Assembly: GCA_024743255.1 (NCBI GenBank)
Contig: JANSWY010000014.1
Location: 19,403 to 83,402, forward strand
Source of the DNA: a bacterium
GTDB taxonomy: Bacteria > Bacteroidota > Bacteroidia > Cytophagales > Cyclobacteriaceae
Reading direction: 5' to 3'
DNA: 64,000 bases
Below are positions 46,682 to 54,421 of the stretch, one piece after another (position 1 is the first letter of the stretch; the number at the start of each line of letters is the position of its first letter). A program made the translations under genes and the position numbers. The notes beneath the pieces were generated by a model. The model made no database searches and had not been told where the DNA came from. It saw only the letters and a program-made list of their open reading frames with translations.

Positions 46682-48004
46682 TTACTCATCTTTCACAAAT
46701 TTAAATTCTCCACCACCTTGTTTGAGAATGAAAGCATTCTCATCTGGTAAGAATTCCATTTTCAATCCGGCTGCATCAAACTTAAAATTGTGTTTTTCTA
46801 CAGCTTGCAACATAAATGCTGGTTGTCCTGTTGCTTGAGCTGTAACAGTATTTCCATTTACCGTAATTGTGATTTTCAGTGGCATTGAAGCCGTAGCATA
46901 GATACCAGGGTATGATTGAATATCTTCGACATTCGGTTTGTATTCATTCTCAAAATCGGGGAGGTCATATTTTTTGCCAAAGTAGATGCTTAACGCTGCA
47001 ATCAATATATCATTAACCGATGTGATAACCCCATTCCCAATATATGTAATGGTCATGTTGTCTTTTCGGAAATGACCAACCATCGATGAAAAGCCGTCAA
47101 TTCCACCAGTATGTCCGAATGCTTTTTTACTATTGAATGGAAATTCAAATAACCCCATTCCATAATTATCTTTCAATGTAGTCATCAGGGTAACGGATTC
47201 ATCTGATAATATTTTGCCATTAAACAGCTGGAAATAGAATTTATTAACATCAGAAGGAGTTGAAACTATGCCTCCAGCACCTAAAGGGATGCTCATGTCA
47301 GATTCGGGCATACTTTGCCACGAGCCTGGATAAGTGTAAGATTTGGCTTCATTGTTGGAAACTGAAATTTTGCTTCCATAGTAGGTGTTATTTAATTCGT
47401 AGGGTTCGCAAATTCTTTCCAAAAGCACCAGATCATAAGGTCGGTCCAAAACTATTTCGATGATTATAGAAAGGAGTTGATAATTGGTATTAGAATATTC
47501 AGCTCTTTCACCTGGTGTAAAGGCAACAGGGAGATTGTGAATTTTTTCAAGAAGTTCTTCACGTGAAAGTGTCTCCTCCATGTATCTGTTGAAGTCAGGC
47601 TGAGCCGTTAGGTTCGCAATTCCACTTCTGTGTCTGAGTAACTGTTCTATTGTGATTACTTCCGCATTCTTAAGGGCGGGGAAGAATTCAGATACCTTAT
47701 CATCCAATTTGACTTTTCCCTCTTCAACCAATTGCATGACAATAACAGCTGTAAAGGTCTTTGAAATAGAACCAATACGGTATTTAGTATCAGCGTTAGG
47801 CTTTACCTTTTTTTCTACATCAAGGAATCCAATGGATCTTTGATATACTTCTTTGCCGTCCTGATAGATGGAAATGCTACCCATTCCCTTATTGTATTCT
47901 TCAAGCAAGTCAAAGTATTGGTCAAGCTTTAACTTTTCAAAAGGCTGAGATTGACCAATAGTTGAACTAAGAACAGTAAGACAGATTAAGATGATTTTTT
48001 TCAT
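46682..48004 (-). CDS. Serine hydrolase, beta-lactamase (class C) fold
   Basis: 440 residues with signal peptide ending GQSQ. The catalytic motif SxxK is S79-I-S-K82, the YxN motif is AEYSNTNY, and HTGG near residue 310 replaces KTG. The C-terminal 100 residues form a beta domain (lipocalin-like DUF3471 type). Such proteins act as D-amino-acid peptidases, esterases or beta-lactamases in the periplasm; the substrate is unknown. The start shares one base with the stop of the preceding lipoprotein gene (TAATG), implying coupling. Confidence 0.9.
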   Translation of the reverse strand: MKKIILICLTVLSSTIGQSQPFEKLKLDQYFDLLEEYNKGMGSISIYQDGKEVYQRSIGFLDVEKKVKPNADTKYRIGSISKTFTAVIVMQLVEEGKVKLDDKVSEFFPALKNAEVITIEQLLRHRSGIANLTAQPDFNRYMEETLSREELLEKIHNLPVAFTPGERAEYSNTNYQLLSIIIEIVLDRPYDLVLLERICEPYELNNTYYGSKISVSNNEAKSYTYPGSWQSMPESDMSIPLGAGGIVSTPSDVNKFYFQLFNGKILSDESVTLMTTLKDNYGMGLFEFPFNSKKAFGHTGGIDGFSSMVGHFRKDNMTITYIGNGVITSVNDILIAALSIYFGKKYDLPDFENEYKPNVEDIQSYPGIYATASMPLKITITVNGNTVTAQATGQPAFMLQAVEKHNFKFDAAGLKMEFLPDENAFILKQGGGEFKFVKDE

Positions 48005-48762
48005 TATTTCAGCTGAACCTTGATTTCTGTAAAATCTCCTTTGTTTAATCTATGAGAAAGGTCATAATCTAGTGTCACCTGATTATCGGTCTTCTCAATT
48101 ACTGTATACCCCTGGACTTCAACCTTTTTAATTTTTCTTTCAAATTTCAGCACAGTTATTACCTTCATTTCATCCATCATCCCCGACATATTTGGAGGAA
48201 GTTTGTCAGAGTCCAATTCCGAAACCTGAGTAGTTTTTCTATAGAATAGCTTAGGTGTCACTTTTATCTCAGTCTCACTTTTACCAAGCATATTGGCTTG
48301 TTTGTCTTTTTGTTGCCCTTCCTGTACCAGATCCATTAGTTGATTGAATTCTTCACTATTGGCAAAATCAAATTCAAGTCCTGTGTGCATATATCCCTTT
48401 GATTTTCCACCTCTCATAAACATAGTAGTAGATTCCAGTAGGGCCATTTTATCAGGGTTATTTTTAATTTCTTCGTCTAACCTGTTAGCGATATTAAGAA
48501 CTGAATCAATTTCATCAGGAAAGTCTTTCCAAAGTTTTTCTTCTACCTCTGCCATGATTTCCAGGCTATCTGTACCTTCCTCTGCACTCATTTTCGCAAA
48601 GCTGTACATCATAGTTCTCATCATAGGGATCATGTCTGCTGACATTCTGTAGCTACCGTTTCCATCAGAGTTTAAAGTAATTTCTTCTTTGATTTCGCCA
48701 CAAGACGATAGTAGCACAACAAATAAGAATAGTGATGCAATAGTTGATGTTAATCTTTTCAT
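48004..48762 (-). CDS. Lipoprotein of unknown function
   Basis: 252 residues with lipobox VVLLSSCGEI. The body contains ITLNSDGNGSYRMSADMIPM and TVLKFERKIKKVEVQGYTVI, a mix of beta strands and acidic helices found in envelope lipoproteins of Bacteroidota. No catalytic motif is visible. It is translationally coupled to the serine hydrolase, which suggests a common envelope role. Confidence 0.6.
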   Translation of the reverse strand: MKRLTSTIASLFLFVVLLSSCGEIKEEITLNSDGNGSYRMSADMIPMMRTMMYSFAKMSAEEGTDSLEIMAEVEEKLWKDFPDEIDSVLNIANRLDEEIKNNPDKMALLESTTMFMRGGKSKGYMHTGLEFDFANSEEFNQLMDLVQEGQQKDKQANMLGKSETEIKVTPKLFYRKTTQVSELDSDKLPPNMSGMMDEMKVITVLKFERKIKKVEVQGYTVIEKTDNQVTLDYDLSHRLNKGDFTEIKVQLK

Positions 48763-48838
48763 AGTGAATTTGGTTTGAGTGTTCTTAAAGGAACATTATT
48801 TTAAATTGAAACACAAGGTGAATTCAGGAAGAGTAGGA

Positions 48839-49459
48839 TTAATCGTCTGACTTTCTTCCTTTTACTTCTGCAATGTATTCACCGATTTCTGCGACTGCAT
48901 AGTAATCCATATTCTCAATATCCTTTGGAGTATCCCTCACAGAAACATAGTCTATGTCCAAAGCGGTGGCCTTTTCTCCAATTACAGTATCAAGCATCAT
49001 AAACGTGCCAATAAGCCATTCATCATGCTTTTGTTTGGTATAATCATCGTAACATACTTCAATCCCCACTGCAAATGGGTCCTGCTCATTCACAAGAGGT
49101 ATAAAAACAGTTTCTTCAGGATCAAAAAGCAAATCTTCATATTCCGAGACTACTTCTGTACCTAATGGCTGTCTGAGGTTGTGGATTGTCCAGTTTTCAA
49201 CTTTTGGAGCAGAGGCAACCAATTCCTCCACATGCGAAAAAAGATCCGCATCACCCTCTGCAGTAATGGTTAATGCATACCCGTTCTCTTCTTCATCCAC
49301 TTCGAAGAATAGTCCGTCATTGAAAGCGTGAATATGCTTCAGGAATTCGTTTTCAAGTTGTTCTTGTTTGGATTCCTCTAATGTAGGAAATGATTCCAGT
49401 CTTTTGCTGTTTTCCTGGAACCAGCTCCATACTTTTTCCGATTTTGATTGTTTGCTCAT
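48839..49459 (-). CDS. DUF695-like cytosolic protein
   Basis: 206 residues, acidic, no signal peptide. It begins VWSWFQENSKRLESF and contains GYALTITAEGDADLFSHVEE and WLIGTFMMLDTVIGEKATAL, resembling proteins with a DUF695-type fold. No catalytic residues are evident. It is expressed in the same direction as the GH30 gene upstream, 25 bases away, so it may share its transcript. Function unknown. Confidence 0.6.
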   Translation of the reverse strand: MSKQSKSEKVWSWFQENSKRLESFPTLEESKQEQLENEFLKHIHAFNDGLFFEVDEEENGYALTITAEGDADLFSHVEELVASAPKVENWTIHNLRQPLGTEVVSEYEDLLFDPEETVFIPLVNEQDPFAVGIEVCYDDYTKQKHDEWLIGTFMMLDTVIGEKATALDIDYVSVRDTPKDIENMDYYAVAEIGEYIAEVKGRKSDD

Positions 49460-49484
49460 GGGCTGTATTGGTTACAGCCGCAAT

Positions 49485-50969
49485 TTAATTAATTATCAAA
49501 CTTTGCATCGCTCTTGCAGGAATTGTCATCTCAGTATATTTCGACTGAAGGTAATATTTATAAGTAATCTCCTGATCACTTTGATTCATAACGACCGATA
49601 CAAGGCTTCCATCCTTATTCAGGAATGATGTTGCTAACAAATGACTTCTACTAGGTACGGTACTTACTCTGAGAGCACCCGGTCTGACAAATTTAGAGAA
49701 GTGACCTATGTAGTAATAGGAGGGGGTGTATATCAACTCGCCTTTTTCAGTATCACCGTGAATAGGAGCAAAGCAAAAGTTACCCACATGATTAGGTCCT
49801 CCGTTTTGATCAAGAAGAATGTTCCAGTCAGTCCAGCCCACTGTTCCTTTGTTGAAGTCATTTATCATTGACTTGCCATATCTCTCAGCATTTGGCCAGA
49901 ATTGGTATTTATTAGCATCAAATCTTTCATTGCAGCCTTCTGTAAATAGTAGTTTTTTATCAGGGTAGGATTCCTGTACATGACCAAGGTTGTTGAACAT
50001 TGGATCCCCACCGGCCCAGTTTTCATACCAGTGAAAGCCAATGCCCCAGGCATATTTAGCGGCTTCAGGGTCATCAAAAATAGTATTTGCTCTGTTGTTG
50101 ATTAAATCTCTGTTGTGATCCCAAACTACAATTTTCTTATCTCCCAGCCCTTCAGCTTCCATAGTAGGGCCCAAATGGTTTTTTAGAAAGTCTCTTTCTT
50201 CTTCTGCAGTGTAGATGCAGGATTCCCATCTTTGCACTGCCATTGGTTCATTCTGGATGGTAATTCCCCAGATTGGCATTCCTTCTGCTTCATATGCCTT
50301 TATGAATTTGGTGTAATACTTCGCCCAGGATGGGTAATACTCTTCTAGTAGTTTTCCACCTTGCAATATATTTTTTGAGTCCTTCATAAAAGCTGGCGGA
50401 CTCCATGGACTTGCATATAGCATTAATTCACCACCTGCAGTTTCAATAGCTCTTTTGATCATTGGGATTCTAAATTCCTTGTCCCGATCAATATTGAATG
50501 TGGACAGTTCCTTGTCTTCAGCTGAAACATAGGTATAGCTTTCACTGCTGAAGTCGCAGCTATGAATCGTTGTACGTGTCAATGAGTAACCAATACCTTC
50601 ATTAATGTCATAATAAGCTTTAAGTAGCTCGTGTTGCTTGTCTTCCGGTAGTTTATGAAAGATTTCTGCAGATGCATCAGTTATTGCTCCTCCAATTCCA
50701 ATGAACTCCTGAAAAGTCCGGTTAGGATTTACGAAAACGCTCACCTCTGATTCTAATGGTTGCTCAGCATCAGAGAAAGACTTGTTGTCACCTTGGGTGA
50801 GTCGAAGCTCTGTGTCTTTAGCAGTGGTATAGAAAATGGCTTGCTTGTTACCAAGGTTGAACTCAGTTTTAGGGGTTTGTTTCACTTCCTGTTTTGGAGC
50901 TTCTTTTTTGGGTTCCGAACAAGAAATAAGGAAAATAATCAGGATTGTGGTTAGAGGTAGCTGCTTCAT
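49485..50969 (-). CDS. GH30 glucosylceramidase-type glycoside hydrolase lipoprotein
   Basis: 494 residues with lipobox IFLISCSEPKKEAP and a charged linker. The (beta/alpha)8 domain shows YASPWSPPAFMKDSK, the acid/base Glu in WGITIQNEPMAVQRWESC and the nucleophile Glu in LLFTEGCNERFD, with the C-terminal beta domain ending IPARAMQSLIIN. GH30 enzymes cut beta-1,6-glucan, beta-glucosylceramide or xylan. The anchored location suggests surface digestion of a glucan. No neighbouring SusCD. Confidence 0.93.
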   Translation of the reverse strand: MKQLPLTTILIIFLISCSEPKKEAPKQEVKQTPKTEFNLGNKQAIFYTTAKDTELRLTQGDNKSFSDAEQPLESEVSVFVNPNRTFQEFIGIGGAITDASAEIFHKLPEDKQHELLKAYYDINEGIGYSLTRTTIHSCDFSSESYTYVSAEDKELSTFNIDRDKEFRIPMIKRAIETAGGELMLYASPWSPPAFMKDSKNILQGGKLLEEYYPSWAKYYTKFIKAYEAEGMPIWGITIQNEPMAVQRWESCIYTAEEERDFLKNHLGPTMEAEGLGDKKIVVWDHNRDLINNRANTIFDDPEAAKYAWGIGFHWYENWAGGDPMFNNLGHVQESYPDKKLLFTEGCNERFDANKYQFWPNAERYGKSMINDFNKGTVGWTDWNILLDQNGGPNHVGNFCFAPIHGDTEKGELIYTPSYYYIGHFSKFVRPGALRVSTVPSRSHLLATSFLNKDGSLVSVVMNQSDQEITYKYYLQSKYTEMTIPARAMQSLIIN

Positions 50970-51110
50970 TGTAATAGGTGTTGTATGCTATAATTTAAAG
51001 AATACTCTAAATATAAAGCTGCTATTCCATTGATTTTATACTCAACCAATATTGGAATGATTGACCTGCTTTGAATGAATCAAATACCCATTAATGATTG
51101 TGGTACATGC

Positions 51111-51740
51111 TTATCCGTTAAATAAACTATGCGTTTTGATAGCTTCTCCTTTTCTTATTTTTATTGCATGATGAAAGCTTGGGATATCATGATCCCATTT
51201 TTTTAGAATTGAATAGATAAGGAAGCTGTCTATCCTCGAAACAATTCCAACAATGATCATTGAATCAAAAATTATTGCGGCACTGGATGTGAGTAGGACT
51301 TCAGAGAATGCGAAGAATACCATCAGCCCCCATAGTTTGGAAATCAAATTATGAGGTGACGGGATTTTCCTAAACCTGATGATTGAGAGACCATACACAG
51401 ATGCTTCAAATAGAATCAGAATTGTAATTGGAGTCAGTTGATTTTTGATAGCTTCTGGTTCAAGTATTGAAAGTGACAGAAGTATGGAGAACCAAAAAAC
51501 TCTGTCCACTTTGGTGTCCAATTCTCTGAGTTTGATTGTGGATACACCTAGTTTCCTTGCGATAATTCCATCAAATATATCAGTTAACAAGCCGATTAGC
51601 ATCAGGACGAATATGATGTGGTTGGCAAAGATATTATCTCGGAATGCTAGAAAAATGATTATTGCAGAGATTAATAATCGGGAGTAGACTAAAGCTATTG
51701 GCAGATGTTTCATAGTTGTATTTTTCATTTCATGATACAA
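51111..51740 (-). CDS. CDP-alcohol phosphatidyltransferase family protein, variant motif
   Basis: 209 residues; ATG 51713 is an alternative start. Five or six membrane segments. The catalytic motif D(x2)DG(x2)AR(x8)G(x3)D(x3)D is present with D54, D57-G58, A61-R62, D75 and D79, but the glycine is Leu71 (IKLRELDTKVD). The four Asp residues that bind metal are intact. It transfers a phosphoalcohol from a CDP donor in lipid synthesis; the substrate is not predictable. The glycine change may alter donor binding. Confidence 0.85.
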   Translation of the reverse strand: MYHEMKNTTMKHLPIALVYSRLLISAIIIFLAFRDNIFANHIIFVLMLIGLLTDIFDGIIARKLGVSTIKLRELDTKVDRVFWFSILLSLSILEPEAIKNQLTPITILILFEASVYGLSIIRFRKIPSPHNLISKLWGLMVFFAFSEVLLTSSAAIIFDSMIIVGIVSRIDSFLIYSILKKWDHDIPSFHHAIKIRKGEAIKTHSLFNG

Positions 51741-51752
51741 CTATGATGCCAA

Positions 51753-52826
51753 TCAATGGGAAAATAATGGAAGCAGCAATTGATTAGTTATTCTAAATGG
51801 AACTATGGCTTCAGGTGAATTGTAAGCTCCGCCAGTAAATACAAACGCTAATTCGTCTTTGGGGAATATCATTAAGTATTGCCCTCCATTTCCCCTGGCT
51901 GTAATACCAACTCTAAGACCGTAAGGTGTTTGGTAGGTGATTTGCCACCATAAGTAGCCATATGGTATGTTGCCAAGTTCAGTTTTATGTGAGGTGGAAT
52001 TCTGAATCCACTCAGATGAAACTATTTGTTGATCATTCCAATTACCGTTGTTGATGATCAGTTGTGCGATTTTGGCAAAGTCTCTGGATTTTAAATAAAG
52101 ACGGAATGCAGATGAAGGGATATTAGACTTTTTGCTTGTGTGTCCCCATTTTGGACTTTTAATGCCTAATGGATCAAAGAGGTATTTTTGTGCAAAATCT
52201 GGAAACGACATTCCAGAGGATTTTTCTATTATTTCAGCTGCCAGAACTGTCCCCATGGAACAATATTTAGAGACTTCTGCGGGATCATTGATCATTGGTA
52301 GGTCCAGTGTATATTGAATCCAGTTTTTCTTTTTATACACTTTATCTTCCTGACCCTTTGAGGATTTATCTCCGTCATTACAATCCATACCTGTGCTCAT
52401 GGTAAGGAGATGATTTATTCTGATGGAGGACTTATCTTCTGAAAAATCATAATGGTCACTCAAATATTTCGATATTGGATCGTTTACTCCACCAACAAAA
52501 CCTTCGTCTATTGCAATTCCCATCAATATTGAAATTACACTTTTGGTTGCTGATCTGAGATCATGTTGCTGATCAGGTTCCTGATTGTTAAAATATGACT
52601 CGAGTAATAGTTCCCCGTCCCGGATAATCAGCAAGGAGTGAATTTTATGATCTTTTTTTTGTTCTAAAGATTCTAAGAGATGATTGATAGGAGTTGAGTT
52701 AATTCCAACAGAGTCCAGGTGATTGACTTTCCAACCATCAACTAGTTGAATTGGGGATTTATATTGTGCAAAGGCAATGTTACCTAAGTGGAATAAAACG
52801 ATAAGAAGGAATAGACGGGAAATCAT
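51753..52826 (-). CDS. Serine hydrolase, beta-lactamase fold (second copy)
   Basis: 357 residues with signal peptide ending NIAFAQ. SxxK is S92-A-T-K95 in LRSATKSVISILMG; the second motif is KYCSMGTVLAAEII (YCS instead of YxN), and the third region is RGNGGQYLMIFP. This matches class C beta-lactamase-related esterases (6-aminohexanoate-dimer hydrolase type). It is not closely similar to the gene at 46682. Periplasmic or secreted, substrate unknown. It lies 12 bases before the CDP-alcohol gene. Confidence 0.88.
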   Translation of the reverse strand: MISRLFLLIVLFHLGNIAFAQYKSPIQLVDGWKVNHLDSVGINSTPINHLLESLEQKKDHKIHSLLIIRDGELLLESYFNNQEPDQQHDLRSATKSVISILMGIAIDEGFVGGVNDPISKYLSDHYDFSEDKSSIRINHLLTMSTGMDCNDGDKSSKGQEDKVYKKKNWIQYTLDLPMINDPAEVSKYCSMGTVLAAEIIEKSSGMSFPDFAQKYLFDPLGIKSPKWGHTSKKSNIPSSAFRLYLKSRDFAKIAQLIINNGNWNDQQIVSSEWIQNSTSHKTELGNIPYGYLWWQITYQTPYGLRVGITARGNGGQYLMIFPKDELAFVFTGGAYNSPEAIVPFRITNQLLLPLFSH

Positions 52827-52882
52827 GTGTGCTATTTCTTAAGTAATGCTAGGTGAACAGAAATGGATGCCTTAGTAGCTTC

Positions 52883-54346
52883 TTATTTGGTATAATTAAG
52901 GACGAATTGGTTGGCAACCACATCATAGAACTTCTGATTGGCGTCATCTGTCTTTTTTACTTGACCTTTGTCAAAAGTTAGAAAGCCAAGGTTTCTGTCA
53001 CCTCTTTCAACCATATAGGAGGTAATCGCTACTTTATACCACTTCCTTGCTTTGATCTCTTCACCGTCAATGTAGTACGTATTGTTTTCCCTATTGATAT
53101 TTCCAAAATGCAAAAAACCGCCACTTCCTGCATTTCTATTTCCCACATCAATGGTTTGTAAAATCGTTTTTCCTTGCATCTCCACTAATGAAATTTCACC
53201 CAGAAAAGGAGAAATCCGGATAATATCATATTGTGTAATCGGTCCAGGTTGAAATTTATCATCCAATCTAACTGTTCCTCCATTCAGAATTGAAATATCT
53301 GCTTCAGGATATGCTGTTAAAAAGCTTTGTGTAATAAGTTTTGTAAGTTTTGTGCTTCTATTCCGAACAGCACTCTCACTACCATCCAGCACTTCGTTGA
53401 TTGTGCAAATCTCTTGCTCAGGCTTAAATCCTTTTTCTTCAAAAGCCTTATATGCTCTGTTGGTCCATTTATTCACCAGTGAATCAATCGACGGGTCTTT
53501 CTTTAATTGGTCATTGATAAAAACCAGTTCTGAGTTGATTTTTAGTTGTTTTGTAGATTTGTTGTACTTAAGTGAATGAACAAACGCACTTTTAGCATTT
53601 GCGTCAGCTTTAGTAATCGGAGTGTAATTATCTCCCCTTAGTATGTTGATATTTTCATGCTCATGACCTCCCATGATCAGGTCAATTTCAGGAACAGTTG
53701 AGGCTAATTCCTCATCTGCGCTTAAAGATTGGTGAGTCATGGCAATAATTATATCAACGTTTTTAGTTTTCATTTCGGCAACCACCTCTTTCGCTTTTGC
53801 AATAGGATCAGAGATATTTGCGTATTTAGGGTTAAAAGTGTTGTACATGACACCCATGATGCCTACTTGAATCCCACCCACAGTTATAATCTCATAATTG
53901 CGAGTGTTTGGAAACATTTGGTCTTCACTATTCAATACATTATCTGTAATGAGTTTAAACTTCATCTCATTCAACCTTTTAAGCAAGTCTGGCTCTTTGA
54001 GGTCAAATTCATGGTTTCCAAAGGTGAAATAATCCCAATTCATGGCATTAAGTACATCCACCATTTGCTCTCCAGCAATCCTGGAATCATTGTATTTTGC
54101 AACTCCAATAGCACTAGGACTTAGCATGTCCCCAGAAAGGAAAGAATATGTATTTGGGTTTTCAGCTTTAAGATCATTAAGTAGGGTTTGAACTCTGGCA
54201 AATCCTCCAAGTTGGCCACCACTTACTGGCGAAATTTCATAAACATCGTTCAACTGTAAAAGTGTTATATCTACAGTATCCCCAGTTTTAGATGTTTGAC
54301 AAGAATAGAAAAATACAAAAACAAACAGTAGCTTGTGTAACCTCAT
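52883..54346 (-). CDS. 5'-nucleotidase / UshA-like metallophosphatase lipoprotein
   Basis: 487 residues from ATG 54346, chosen because MRLHKLLFVFVFFYSCQTSK gives a lipobox; an upstream start at 54385 adds 13 residues. The N-terminal metallophosphoesterase domain shows LLQLNDVYEI, FLSGDMLSPSA, FTFGNHEFDL and MGGHEHEN. The C-terminal nucleotidase domain contains ADISILNGGTVRLDDKFQPG and ITQYDIIRISPF. It releases phosphate from nucleotides outside the cytoplasm for salvage. All metal ligands look intact. Confidence 0.92.
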   Translation of the reverse strand: MRLHKLLFVFVFFYSCQTSKTGDTVDITLLQLNDVYEISPVSGGQLGGFARVQTLLNDLKAENPNTYSFLSGDMLSPSAIGVAKYNDSRIAGEQMVDVLNAMNWDYFTFGNHEFDLKEPDLLKRLNEMKFKLITDNVLNSEDQMFPNTRNYEIITVGGIQVGIMGVMYNTFNPKYANISDPIAKAKEVVAEMKTKNVDIIIAMTHQSLSADEELASTVPEIDLIMGGHEHENINILRGDNYTPITKADANAKSAFVHSLKYNKSTKQLKINSELVFINDQLKKDPSIDSLVNKWTNRAYKAFEEKGFKPEQEICTINEVLDGSESAVRNRSTKLTKLITQSFLTAYPEADISILNGGTVRLDDKFQPGPITQYDIIRISPFLGEISLVEMQGKTILQTIDVGNRNAGSGGFLHFGNINRENNTYYIDGEEIKARKWYKVAITSYMVERGDRNLGFLTFDKGQVKKTDDANQKFYDVVANQFVLNYTK

Positions 54347-54421
54347 AATATTAAAACTGCTAGATATTTGACTAAAATACCTCACTTTTAATTGTGATTG
54401 GCGCCTTCCAGTAATTAATGT

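Noticed and set aside
48784..48799. TGTTC-N6-GAACA inverted repeat before the lipoprotein gene
   Set aside because: The half-sites are only five bases and there is no other support.
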